From the NCBI GenBank assembly GCA_030765055.1, contig CM060955.1, forward strand, positions 96,874,647-96,938,646: a stretch of 64,000 bases of DNA, read 5' to 3'. The notes under the pieces were generated by a model, which saw nothing but the letters and a program-made list of their open reading frames with translations, was not told the origin of the DNA and did no database searches. Positions 35,601 through 40,985 of the stretch are shown here, one piece after another. The DNA comes from Mantis religiosa (taxonomy: Eukaryota > Arthropoda > Insecta > Mantodea > Mantidae). Within the stretch, counting starts at the first letter, position 1. Every line of letters starts with the position of its first letter. The position numbers were made by a program, and so were the translations under genes.

Positions 35601-37570
35601 ATGAAAGGACAGAGTCCCAAGTTCAAGGACAGTACAAAATGTATAAGACTAGAACCAAATAAATGAATTATAGTACATCCAGACTCTGGAGAGGACAGAA
35701 TATTTTTGGTTAGAGAAAGATTCCTAACTCCAACAGAGATTCAATCCTGAAGAAAACTGATCCAGAAGCTGAAGGGAATGATTATTAACCACAATTTAAC
35801 AAGAATCATACAAGAGATCATGAGATGCTTTCCAGATAGCAGATGAAGTTTCAACATCAGAAAACATAATGCAAATAAATGGAGTCATTCAAGGTGATCC
35901 AGTATGTCCACTGCTTTTTAATATAATGACAGCAGATATCAAGAAGATACTGAACGGATCCACACTCATCATGTATGTGGATAATATGGCATAGGGATTG
36001 ACAAATAGAGAGGAACCACAGAAAGACATAAACAGTATACAACATGAGTCAAAGAAAATGATTTCCACATAACCAAACAAACAAAAAATGGTGCAGATAG
36101 TATTTAGGAGAGCAGGCAGAATAGCAAGGATGGACATCTTGAAAACAGATGACAAAAAACTGAAAATAATTAACAAGTTTAAATGCCTGTGCATCACAAT
36201 TAAAACAGCAGGCTCTGTTGTACACCACCTACATACAAGAAAAAACTACAGCAGCCCCAGAGAAATGTGCAACATAAACAACATAACATTGCTGAAACTA
36301 GAAATAGTGCTGAAACAACAGCTCCAATCACTGAATATGGGATAAACTGAATATCAGTGACATGGAAAAAATAGAGAATGTAAAAGCAAGATTCATACAA
36401 AGGGCCATCATTACAAACAAGTATGCCGACAGATTGGCGTGTGCACTTGCAAGAGAAACCTTCCTGGATGGTATAAGGATAAAGATAACTCCACTAACTA
36501 TGATGTCCGGGCTTGTAGGCCGTGGTCCATTTTTTCTACCTTCCAACGTTTCGCCGAAGACTGCGTTCGGCATCATCAGGGTTCTAAGTATATAGACCCG
36601 GAGTCCAACACATCAGTCTTGTGTTGGACTCCGGGTCTATATACTTAGAACCCTGATGATGCCGAACGCAGTCTTCGGCGAAACGTTGGAAGGTAGAAAA
36701 AATGGACCACGGCCTACAAGCCCGGACATCATAGTTAGTGGAGTTAACGACGCCGGCCGTGAAAGCCTCAGTATTTATGTAAGGATAAAGATGCCACTAT
36801 CAAACATGGGATCATACACAGAGGTAATAACCAGAAGGAAAAAGAAAGAAAATGGAACAGATACTCACTTTTTCACAATGAATACCATGTAAATAGACAG
36901 TGGATGGACAACAACCACAAGGACAACACAAAGACATGCAATCATAGGGTTTGCGACCCACGGTTTCCACCATAAAATGTGTAAAACTGAGAGATATCAT
37001 CAAGAAAAAAAGCAGCTCTTGTACAAAAGGGCAAGCAATACCACTTCAATTAGTGTAATAAAAGGCCACATGAACATATGAATGATGAATATATGAATGA
37101 GCATATAACAGAATGCAATTGCAGTTCTCAGTACTCATTCAAGTGCAACTTTCTTGTAATTTAAACCTGAGACCTCTCACATTGCAGGCTGTGAGTTACA
37201 ACTCCAACCTGGTTTTCATTTTGATCAATATTAAGTAGAGAAAAATAAAATATTTTATATGAATAATCTATGGAATAGTTAACTATGAAAATAAATGCTA
37301 ACAGGCTCAGAATGCAGCATGACTATATCACAATCTTTTAATAAAGGATGGACCAAAATGAGTACTTACCTTCTGCCACTGTTTCCAGTTCTTTGTTACA
37401 CCACCTTCAACAGAATTTAGTTCATCTGCCAACTTGTACCACAGGCGTTCCCTTTGCTCTTGGCCATTTGGCCCTTTGAACTTGGTATGCAAGCACTTGT
37501 TTACTCGCAAAAATTCTAACATTATTTTCCTCTGCTCTAAAGTAATCTTTTTTGGAACTTTCTGTTCCAT
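8564..37570 (-). CDS. Zeste-like Myb/SANT DNA-binding protein (four spliced exons)
   Basis: Four minus-strand exons (37370-37570, 26756-26926, 18042-18174, 8564-8757) join with matching phases (0, 0, 1) into a 232-residue protein. Every junction has GT-AG signals. Residues about 7-100 match the Myb/SANT-like domain of Regulatory protein Zeste relatives: a block around residues 8-20 (TLEQRKIMLEFL), KFKGPNGQEQRERLW, then NWKQWQK continuing across the splice into SWQDWK. KKRKV at 153-157 is a classical nuclear localisation signal. Residues about 178-228 are Met/Ala/Gln/Leu heptads that should form a coiled coil for self-association. Family members bind DNA in the nucleus, and many insects carry large expansions of them. 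TTTTTTTACAG directly before the start codon suggests an upstream 5' UTR exon. The target genes are unknown. Confidence 0.85.
8927..8997. repeat. Near-perfect hairpin with CGTTAGGA core
   Basis: TAGTATTTACCTAGA at 8931 is the reverse complement of the right end near 8996. The centre reads TTTCGTTAGGATC / TTCCTAACGAAA. Arms are about 31 nt with few mismatches and almost no loop. It abuts the truncated end of the head-to-head Penelope pair and may be a relic of its terminus. No hammerhead CUGANGA box is present. Confidence 0.7.
8998..9840 (-). mobile_element. Penelope-like element, minus-strand half of an inverted pair
   Basis: The minus strand encodes the N-terminal part of a Penelope-like protein (9391-9828; Lys-rich, then ILENLANKR) and early RT (9044-9361 in antisense). 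The segment 8998-9640 is the reverse complement of about 9845-10465, so two copies meet head to head near 9840. It is truncated before the RT catalytic box. Confidence 0.7.
11022..11303 (-). mobile_element. Unclassified insertion in the Penelope element
   Basis: It splits the linker between RT and GIY-YIG. The left edge reads (TTG)n on the plus strand, which is a (CAA)n tail on the minus strand, as expected for a 3' retroposed end. The body matches nothing I recognise, so SINE versus LINE 3' end is undecided. Confidence 0.45.
12051..12090 (+). ncRNA. Diverged hammerhead-like motif
   Basis: CCGACGA replaces CUGACGA (a U4 change, expected to inactivate). Helix II GCGAAC/GUUUGU with loop GAUG, GAAA and the ACAUGU palindrome with C are kept. 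It marks the 3' end of the Penelope copy. Confidence 0.45.
12195..12683 (-). repeat. Gypsy copy 1, 3' LTR
   Basis: 489 bp, same length as its partner. On the minus strand it carries CTATATAAGCAACACG (a TATA-box-like promoter) and GGAAATAAAGAAC (a poly(A) signal). Both are conserved in the LTR at 62758. Confidence 0.9.
12695..13627 (-). pseudogene. Gypsy integrase core and C-terminal domain
   Basis: An open stretch of about 310 residues contains the DDE catalytic core: first Asp in VDIAGPFP, second in HSDQGTNF, and Glu in DGMVERYIKTLEEH, with spacing typical of retroviral-type integrases. The C-terminal part has NLVWLYRPTRTKGRCPKL and YRVVKRINDVVYRIQ, a Gypsy-type tail that binds DNA. This frame alone looks intact. 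The upstream zinc-binding part is broken by two Trp-to-stop changes near 13630-13680, so the whole is a pseudogene. Confidence 0.85.
13630..14200 (-). pseudogene. Gypsy H2C2 zinc region and spacer
   Basis: The segment EEVHAGTSGGHLGANRTID near 13700-13760, followed by CRQCYVC near 13630, is the HHCC zinc-binding module that precedes integrase. In-frame TGA codons replace Trp after RQRYY and after ADAER. Upstream, CPEECGQC and RAAAVRVV match the spacer seen in the copy at 46016. Confidence 0.75.
14200..14711 (-). pseudogene. Gypsy aspartic protease fused to an RNase H tail
   Basis: 14505-14711 holds the protease active site CRVLVDTGAAVTII (Asp-Thr-Gly). After a frameshift the second protease half continues from 14477. 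At about 14200 the protein jumps straight from the post-protease linker (TARPEEQTAG) to the end of RNase H (WVQRLQECDF, then GKSHGNADAMS). The usual stretch between them, including the RT catalytic box, is absent. The join keeps the frame open. Confidence 0.8.
14712..15971 (-). pseudogene. Gypsy Gag with N-terminal coiled coils
   Basis: Reading from a probable Met at 15971 (MDAALEKILEKM), the N-terminal third is Lys/Glu/Ala heptads built from tandem units (ANDSLATEMKEAN-like). It includes a near duplication VEDLANRFNDLEEKAD / VEDLANRVNNLEGKAD. The Gag core follows (KPPKYDGASTFEVFRHQVDT, then TLQEFAKAIEQLA). A CCHC zinc knuckle near 14745-14780 (CGQPGHLQRDC) has its Trp codon changed to a stop. 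The same Gag occurs at 63284. Confidence 0.85.
16017..16505 (-). repeat. Gypsy copy 1, 5' LTR
   Basis: 489 bp LTR. In the element sense it is followed directly by CTGGTGTCAGGAAGCGGGA. From memory this resembles the 3' end of a leucine tRNA (TGGTGTCAGAAGTGGGA), so it is the probable primer-binding site. Confidence 0.88.
16510..16645 (+). mobile_element. LINE 3' end fragment
   Basis: It ends in GGTGAATAAAGAATCTAATC with a short (AATCT)n tail, the form of tail used by CR1-like LINEs. A (TATG)n run lies at 16585-16605. The coding part is lost. Confidence 0.4.
16818..17267 (+). mobile_element. Solo LTR of the Gypsy family
   Basis: 450 bp from TGTCGCGAACCCG to GAACCCACAAAGTCACA, flanked by GTAT at 16814-16817 and 17268-17271. 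The last 40 nt match the LTRs at 12195, 46016 and 62758. It formed by recombination between the two LTRs of a full insertion. It lies 312 bp from the larger Gypsy copy, in opposite orientation. Confidence 0.88.
17272..18041. other. Intron 3 sequence, nothing recognised
   Basis: AT-rich intron sequence next to exon 3 of the Zeste-like gene. No repeat or frame was recognised. Confidence 0.4.
18042..18174 (-). CDS. Zeste-like gene, coding exon 3 (acidic linker and NLS)
   Basis: The acceptor TTTTTATAG precedes CAGAAAAATAGC, and the donor is AAAG/GTATGT. 133 nt encode 44 residues plus the first base of the next codon. The sequence is acidic (DFAETLEDG, KSEEETT), then KKRKV, a textbook monopartite nuclear localisation motif. 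Confidence 0.8.
18780..18965 (+). mobile_element. tRNA-derived SINE fragment
   Basis: GAGATGGCTCAGGCTG (A-box-like) and GAGGTTCAGGTTCAATTC (B-box-like) are spaced as in a tRNA head. A pyrimidine-rich body follows (CCTCCATTTCATCTCC). Diverged. Confidence 0.5.
18966..19440. other. Intron 2 sequence, nothing recognised
   Basis: May contain the 3' part of the SINE. No other signal. Confidence 0.3.
19445..19955 (+). mobile_element. Penelope-like element 3' fragment with GIY-YIG domain
   Basis: Two overlapping frames encode the GIY-YIG nuclease region (LYKINCSDCNKFYIGKTKRN then RLQEH). A frameshift follows, then the post-nuclease tail (SAIAHHFWSTNHE, YAAEVDVWEKLLIM) up to a stop past a hammerhead-like core. 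GIY-YIG is the endonuclease type of canonical Penelope elements. The fragment is 5' truncated before RT. Confidence 0.8.
19864..19906 (+). ncRNA. Diverged hammerhead-like motif
   Basis: CUCACGA stands where CUGACGA is expected (a G5 change). Helix II GGAGA/UCUCC, GAAA at 19893-19896 and ACAUGU plus C are intact. It overlaps the last codons of the Penelope frame. Confidence 0.45.
20690..21000 (+). mobile_element. hAT transposase C-terminal remnant
   Basis: Conceptual translation in two frames gives VLKIIVTLPMTTVESEQCF-STLKGIKT, then after a frameshift LTVLAVLSLEKRIVS and IPDFKKKVIETFSTVKE. This matches the hAT C-terminal dimerisation domain as found in TTF/ZMYM-like proteins. No terminal repeats were found, and the rest of the transposase is missing. 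Confidence 0.7.
21126..22494 (+). mobile_element. Tc1-like DNA transposon, inactive
   Basis: Terminal inverted repeats: CAGTTTGTGAAAACTGCAAC on the left, and on the right the reverse complement of GTTACAATTTCCACAAACAG. TA follows the right end at 22495. Inside, a transposase can be followed through several frameshifts: a helix-turn-helix region (MRVWKQWIDEG), VFLDESLFNVSYNDGY (catalytic Asp), QQDNAWPHIARNVQAF (second Asp) and SPDMLPIEYV (third acidic block). Stops and frame changes make it dead. Length (1369 bp) is normal for the family. Confidence 0.85.
22615..22868 (-). mobile_element. tRNA-derived SINE
   Basis: The minus strand starts GCTGTGCCGTGGCTCAGTGG (A box) and continues to CCCGGGTTCGATCCCAGGC (B box). 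A body shared with 34925-35240 follows (GTGGTGGACAACATGG, TTTCTCCAGGATCTCCGG). It is the best preserved SINE in the window. It looks tRNA-like but lacks a consistent anticodon arm. Confidence 0.8.
22870..23365. other. Intron 2 sequence, nothing recognised
   Basis: No conserved frame or repeat recognised. Confidence 0.35.
23367..25803 (-). mobile_element. LINE family A, copy 1 (5'-truncated)
   Basis: The minus strand encodes a pre-RT linker and RT. The order is KNKKSVGIDGY, YRPISIIS (in copy 2), FLDLTKAF-type block, YGVPQGSVLGPLLF (24463 down), LFADDTNIF with the catalytic Asp pair intact here, and a C-terminal LRLYNKLPESIKK with FYSVDEFLNL. The 3' tail is (AATCA)n, seen as (TTGAT)n at 23370-23402. 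A foreign LINE end interrupts it at 24500-24790. A 30 bp unit encoding KSHKTKSNLFV is tandemly duplicated near 23670-23730. It is close to the copy at 38401-40557. The clade looks CR1/L2-like, by general resemblance only. Confidence 0.85.
24500..24790 (-). mobile_element. 3' end of a second LINE nested in LINE family A
   Basis: Absent from copy 2 of the host LINE, where the flanking sequence is continuous apart from about 11 bp. On the minus strand it encodes YLVKNAFYSIEEY near its 5' side. It ends GCAGAATAAAATCTG with an (AATCTG)n tail, typical of a 5'-truncated CR1-like insertion. Confidence 0.7.
25804..26400. other. Intron 2 sequence, nothing recognised
   Basis: AT-rich with a T-run near 25860. 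No frame or repeat boundary seen. Confidence 0.35.
26408..26610 (-). mobile_element. LINE 3' end fragment
   Basis: The left edge (ATTCAGATTCATTTATTTC) is the reverse of an AATAAATGAATCTGAAT tail like that at 24500. No coding sequence is left. Confidence 0.4.
26756..26926 (-). CDS. Zeste-like gene, coding exon 2 (end of DNA-binding domain)
   Basis: The acceptor TTTTATAG precedes TCATGGCAAG, and the donor is ATCGAG/GTATAC. 171 nt, 57 codons, phase 0 on both sides. It starts SWQDWKCDIKKKVQEIKAAT, completing the tryptophan-rich helix begun in exon 1. It then has SNTEEQLLTLIG and EFIEGH, the leucine-rich segment that follows the Myb-like fold in this family. Confidence 0.88.
27144..29169 (+). mobile_element. 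LINE with RNase H domain nested in piggyBac
   Basis: A 5'-truncated insertion with 8 bp target duplications AACATATT at 27136-27143 and 29170-29177 and a (CAA)n 3' tail. The long frame 27244-28704 begins inside RT (SVFIDFEQAY, LPQGAVLSTTLFNIYINDLP, TALFADDMIMW). An RNase H domain follows: IYTDGSNL, FDAEVTAIHI and ILSDSKAAL give Asp, Glu and Asp. A TAG replaces Trp just before IPAHCGIAGNESADFLAKK. After frameshifts a Cys/His motif remains (CPLCNKEEEMTEEHLLTC). RNase H after RT points to an I/R1-like lineage. Confidence 0.88.
29344..31187 (+). pseudogene. piggyBac transposase, frameshifted
   Basis: Three pieces. 29344-29922 is the acidic N-terminus (FSDDELSNNDDDVEHM). 30032-30766 is the core, with KFLWSKVWGPPFF, VITIDEQLYPCKARC (first Asp) and VTYDNFFTSKSLADQL (second Asp). 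30846-31187 has FFNVLDLAGINTWIL and a C-terminal Cys-rich zinc module (CKTCQTGTC, CMKCKKYVC, CAKCF). Frameshifts separate the pieces near 29910, 30020 and 30745, and a TGA stop stands after FGCRQ at about 30840. In the third catalytic region the sequence is VDILGQM, where an Asp is usual before QM. The element cannot mobilise itself. Confidence 0.88.
31568..32090. other. Intron 1 sequence; weak LINE tail
   Basis: GACAATAAATTATTATTATT near 31768-31790 resembles a LINE 3' end with a short repeat tail. Nothing else recognised. Confidence 0.35.
32095..32262 (+). mobile_element. tRNA-derived SINE (GGTAGCTCAATGG family)
   Basis: Head: GGCCATGGTAGCTCAATGG (A box) then GTGGTTCAAATCCCAGCC (B box). 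Tail: ACCTTAGCCTATACGTGGC, then AATGATTAATTTCC. The same order occurs at 54845-55050 and 55200-55378. The CCATGG at both ends of the head pairs like an acceptor stem. Confidence 0.8.
32263..33389. other. Intron 1 sequence with (GA)n run
   Basis: A (GA)n run at about 32654-32685 is followed by G9. An ATCA/ACC-rich low-complexity stretch lies at 32810-32890. No gene seen. Confidence 0.5.
33390..33850 (-). mobile_element. Penelope-like element 3' fragment (GIY-YIG region)
   Basis: The minus strand encodes SIEKLLCHRLKDP then KKAGIYKINCSNWNKYIGKT, a GIY-YIG motif with one residue missing, ending GKRSSL. A hammerhead-like remnant follows at 33394-33420 on the minus strand: UUGAAGA, U, GGGAA/UUCC, with GAAA degraded to GGA, then CAUGUU. 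It is 5' truncated. Confidence 0.65.
33950..34072 (-). mobile_element. tRNA-derived SINE fragment
   Basis: The minus strand contains GTGGTCTAGGCTTAACATGC (A-box-like, diverged) and GCAGGTTCAAACCAGG (B-box-like). Confidence 0.45.
34073..34445. other. Intron 1 sequence, nothing recognised
   Basis: No frame or repeat recognised. Confidence 0.3.
34450..34640 (+). mobile_element. SINE body, 5'-truncated, with (AC)n tail
   Basis: Matches 40840-40975: GGTTTTTCC, CTTATCCTGAAAGAC, TCTATGGACCCTGG, CATTTGAGCATCATTTCACC, TTGGAGGA. The tRNA head is missing here. It ends in (AC)n at 34609-34630 and then A10. Confidence 0.7.
34925..35245 (+). mobile_element. tRNA-derived SINE, longest copy
   Basis: Head CCATGCTGTGGCCAAG then GGATTCGATCCCAGGTGG (B box). 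The body ATGGATTTTCTCCGGG and CGTCAGCATTTCACCAAG extends further than the related minus-strand copy at 22615. Confidence 0.7.
36543..36581 (-). ncRNA. Hammerhead ribozyme-like core, left arm
   Basis: Exact mirror of the core at 36651-36689 on the minus strand. Confidence 0.6.
36651..36689 (+). ncRNA. Hammerhead ribozyme-like core, right arm
   Basis: CC (36651-36652), CUGAUGA (36653-36659), extra U, helix II GCCGAA/UUCGGC (36661-36666/36674-36679) with a 7 nt loop, GAAA (36680-36683), CG, UU, then GG pairing with the CC. ACGU is the self-complementary helix III. UACUU (36640-36644) can pair with AAGGUA beyond an internal loop, the kind of extended stem I seen in natural hammerheads. The predicted cut follows U36687. 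Confidence 0.65.
37140..37250 (-). mobile_element. Possible tRNA-derived SINE fragment
   Basis: The minus strand has a B-box-like GAGGTCTCAGGTTTAAATTAC. The A box is unclear. Confidence 0.3.
37370..37570 (-). CDS. Zeste-like gene, coding exon 1 (DNA-binding domain)
   Basis: Starts at ATG (37570) just after TTTTTTTACAG, a strong acceptor, so the 5' UTR is probably in an upstream exon. An in-frame Met ten codons upstream lies in that polypyrimidine tract and is less likely. 67 codons, ending in the donor CAGAAG/GTAAGT. MEQKVPKKITLEQRKIMLEF begins the Myb/SANT-like fold. LWYKLADELNSVEGG and WKQWQK are its conserved second and third helices. Confidence 0.88.
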
Positions 37571-37978
37571 TTCTGTAAAAAAATATTTTAAGTCATACAT
37601 TTAGGAAAATATCCAAAGGATAATCAACTTTATTTCTATCTTTACAAATACAATATTGCTAGTGGTGTTTCAATACTTCTCTGCATCAACTAACTACCTA
37701 CCATAAACTCAAGACCAGGTGAACCATTGTGTAAAGTGTGGTGACTTTCTATACTGACAGAGAAAGCTATAAATTTTGATATAAACACACAAACCAAACT
37801 TCTTGAAAGATATTTGTATATGGCATCTCTGTGTGGGATATTTCAGTAGATGCAAATACATTATTTATTACTCTAAAGAAAATAATATATAAAATTAAAA
37901 TAGAATAGAATAAACTCAATTGAAAAAACTATTTGTTGTCAGTTTTTAACACATCTTCACTTACATTTTTATATTATT

Positions 37979-38020
37979 GAGGGACTAGTTTCGGAAGCTG
38001 TTGCTTCCATTTTCAACCTC
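37979..38020 (-). ncRNA. Variant hammerhead-like core (U3/A8), left arm
   Basis: On the minus strand: GAGG, UUGAAAA in place of CUGANGA, U, helix II GGAAGC/GCUUCC with loop AACA, GAAA, ACUAGU, C, then CCUC closing a 4 bp stem I. The two core differences (C3 to U, G8 to A) would re-form a U-A pair in place of the C-G pair. Confidence 0.5.
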
Positions 38021-38227
38021 AAAGGTCCAACTACCATTTCTTGCTGTTGCCAACTGCTGTCTTCTCTATGAGCATCTTTATAAAATTATTTACTGGTGGG
38101 ATTTCAGAGTTCATTACTCGGTCCTTATTTTTCCATATTATTATGTTCTCCCACGTTGTCAGTTTGTTTTGTTTTATCATCCATTTTAATAAGACAGCAG
38201 ACGACAACACACACTAATTGGACCTTC

Positions 38228-38269
38228 GAGGTTGAAAATGGAAGCAACAGTTTCTGAAACTAATCCCTC
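38228..38269 (+). ncRNA. Variant hammerhead-like core (U3/A8), right arm
   Basis: GAGG 38228-38231, UUGAAAA 38232-38238, U, helix II GGAAGC/GUUUCU, GAAA 38256-38259, CUAAU (palindrome lost), C38265, CCUC 38266-38269. Same paired core swap as the left arm. Confidence 0.45.
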
Positions 38270-38400
38270 AATAATATAAAAATATAAGTGATGGACTGCT
38301 AACAAACTGACTACAAATAGATTTTTCAATTATTTGGACATCTCTGTTAAAAAATTCTTCCAATCACGCATAACAAATAAACTCAGTTTTGTATTTTAAT

Positions 38401-40557
38401 GATTTGATTTGATTTATTGATTCATCCATTAAAAAATGTACATGTTATAGGACACGTCAGATTAAAAACTAAGTACAATATTTACAATTAAGGCAGCTAA
38501 CAAAATATTTAAAAATTCATCCATGCTGTAGAAGCTATTGGCTCTAAGGAAGTTTAATAACAATTTCTTAAATTGATGTTGTGATTCAATCTTTTTTATA
38601 GATTCAGGTAGCTTATTGTAAAGACGTAAGCCAGCATATGTGAAACTATTTTCATATATCTTTGTTTTGTGTGACTTCACAAATAAATTACTCTTTGTTC
38701 TAGTGTTGTGTATATGAATTTCAGAATTTGTGTTGAATAAACTTAGGCTTGCTTTCATATGTACAAGAGTTTCATATATGTAGATACTTGGCAGTGGTAA
38801 GATACCTAATTTACTGAAGTATGGCTTACAACTAGTTGTGCTTGAGAGATCCTCTATGATTCTAATTATTTTCTTTTTGTATCTGAATACTTTTATACTG
38901 TCTTTAGAATTTCCCCAAAAAGTTATACCATATGCCAACAAACTGCGAATATATGAAAAGTACACTACTCTCCGAACTTTCAAGTTCGACATGCCTGTAA
39001 TTGCCCTGATTAAGAAACACATTTTACTAAGTTTTTTCATCAATGTCTCTATGTGAGTTTCCCAACCTAAATTTTCATCTAGTATTAGTCCCAGAAATTT
39101 GATAGTTTGTACGTAATGTATTTGGTCTTGTCCCAGCATTAATTTTGGATACAATTGACTTCCACTCATTTTATTATAGAAGCTTAGGGCTGCTGTTTTC
39201 TCCTTACTCAATATTAACATATTGGCATTAAACCATTTTTTAATATATTTTAGACTATTTTCAATATGTACATTTGCCCCTTCCATATTCACCCCTTTGA
39301 TAAAAATATTTGTATCCTCTGCAAAAAGTGTAACATTTATATCTGTTCTGTTTTCTACATTATCTGCCAAATCATTAATGTACACTATAAATAAAAGAGG
39401 CCCAGGCACCGAACCTTGAGGGACCCCATATTTCATTATAGCGCTACTTGAAATTTGAGTTTTAGCTTCACTTGTTTCGCTATCAAAATACTCTATTTTC
39501 ACTGATTGCTCTCTATTCTCCAGATAAGATATGAACCAATCTAAAGCTAACCCCCTTATGCCATATGATGATAATTTTTCTTGTAGAAGTTTGTGATCAA
39601 CCAGATCAAATGCCTTTGTAAGATCTAAAAAAATGCCTATCCCTAACTGTTTACTATCCAGTGTTTCATACACTTGTTCAATGAAATTCATCAGTGCAGA
39701 ACTTGTTGATTTATTTTTTCAAAAACCATTTTGATTGTCATTAATTACTTTAATTTTTTCCAAAAAGCTTGTTACTCTTTTATACATTATTTGTTCGAAG
39801 ATCTTTGCAAAAGTTGAAATTATGGAAATTGGCCTGTAATTTCCTACCTCGCCTTTGTTACCTATTTTAAAGATAGGTTTCACTTTACCTTTTTTTAACC
39901 TGTCAGGGAACGTCCCACTTGAAAGTGAAAGATTTATCAAGTACGTCAATGGTTCAATTAGGAATAAGGAGCAATGCTTTATGACGCAGTTAAAGTAACC
40001 ATCTATTCCTACTGATTTCTTATTCTTCAATTTTTTTATAACATCTTTAACTTCCTCAATTGTTACTGGAATTAAAAACATGGTATGTTCATTTTTCTTT
40101 ACACTTAACTTTTCCTTCTTTCCTAGAGAATGAGTATTTAACATTTTCTCCGCTACAGTTGAATAAAACTGGTTGAATAATTCCGAAATTTGTTTAGGAT
40201 CACTTACTTTTTGGCCATTATTTTCTAGGTGGTAATTTTCTTTCAATTTGGATCCATTTTTTATTTTGTGCTTAATTACTTGCCACATGGATTTAGTTTT
40301 ATTAACTGCTTTATTTATTGTTTCATCGTTATGTACCTTTTTGGCTGCTCTTATAACTTTATTATATATATTTCGATATTTTAAGTAATAGGCCTTAAAC
40401 TCTGGTGTAGTCTTGTTATCCTTAATGAATTTGCTCAAGAATTTTAATCTAACACCAGATTTGCGGATTCCTGTTGTGATCCACTTATTACCTAGCTTGT
40501 TCATTGCCACTTTAACCATTGGTATGGATGTTGATTTCAACACTGTCATCAACTTCC
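38401..40557 (-). mobile_element. LINE family A, copy 2 (5'-truncated)
   Basis: Two minus-strand frames, 39719-40552 (pre-RT linker and early RT: KNKKSVGIDGY, KPIFKIGNKGEVGNYRPISI) and 38462-39691 (rest of RT: IFLDLTKAFDLVDHKLL, YGVPQGSV, LFAEDTNIF, C-terminus FYSMDEFLN). They are separated by one in-frame TGA after NDNQNGF, where a CGA Arg codon is expected. The catalytic box has Glu for the first Asp (FAED), so this copy's RT should be dead even with readthrough. The endonuclease is lost. The tail is (AATCA)n. Confidence 0.88.
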
Positions 40558-40744
40558 AGGTTTATTAATATTTGTAAAACGTTTAATCTAAATAGATCTG
40601 CCCATGCTGCAAAACCCATTTTAAGCAATAATATACTTATCTTACTGTATATAATTAAAAAGGTATGTTCACAAATAATAATATTCATCTATTCTGCTCA
40701 AATAATAAAATTACATAAGCACAATACTAGAGCTAGTTATAAAA

Positions 40745-40985
40745 TATACCTGCCCACCTTAGTAGTGTAGATGGTAGCTTGTCTGCCTCACATTCAAGAG
40801 GTCCTAAGTTGGAATCTCGATCAGGGTGAGTTACCTGGTTAAGGGTTTTTCCAGGGTTTACCCTTATCTTGAAAGACGGATGTTAGGGAACTCTAATCTC
40901 TATGGACCCTGGGCTCATTTGAGCATCATTTCACCCGTTCCATTCATTATCCAATTGGAGGATGTAAAATTACAAACAAACAAGC
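40745..40985 (+). mobile_element. tRNA-derived SINE, fuller copy of the 34450 family
   Basis: Head TGTAGATGGTAGCTTGTCTG with AAGTTGGAATCTCGATCAG as the B-box region. Body as at 34450, ending TTGGAGGATGTAAAATTAC and (AAAC)n. Confidence 0.7.

Larger units (their letters stand above)
36487..36779. mobile_element. Perfect-arm palindromic insertion with hammerhead cores
   Basis: 293 bp flanked by TAAGGATAAAGAT at 36474-36486 and 36780-36792. Arms 36487-36611 and 36621-36745 (125 bp) are, by eye, exact reverse complements around the 9 nt loop ATCAGTCTT. A 34 nt tail (36746-36779) follows on the right only. Each arm carries a hammerhead-like core facing outward. The exact arms suggest it is the youngest of the palindromic insertions or is kept identical by gene conversion. 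It interrupts an old LINE. Confidence 0.9.
35700..37085 (+). mobile_element. LINE reverse transcriptase remnant, split by a palindrome
   Basis: Degraded RT on the plus strand. NGVIQGDPVCPLLFNIMTAD lies near 35880. MYVDNMA (a decayed xADD box) follows at about 35970. VQIVFRRAGRIARMD lies near 36090 and KFKCLCITIKTAGS near 36180. After this KARFIQRAIITNKYADRLAC runs into LDGIRIK, where the palindromic insertion 36487-36779 breaks it. The frame resumes as RIKMPLSNMGS. Many stops. It may extend upstream to about 35560. Confidence 0.7.
37919..38375. mobile_element. Palindromic Penelope-derived insertion with variant hammerhead cores
   Basis: 457 bp flanked by AATAAACTCA at 37909-37918 and 38376-38385. 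The left arm starts flush with the duplication (37919-38030). The right arm is 38218-38330. A 45 nt unpaired tail (38331-38375) follows. The 187 nt between the arms is unique. Arms are about 85-90% alike. They are related to 5018-5172. Confidence 0.82.
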
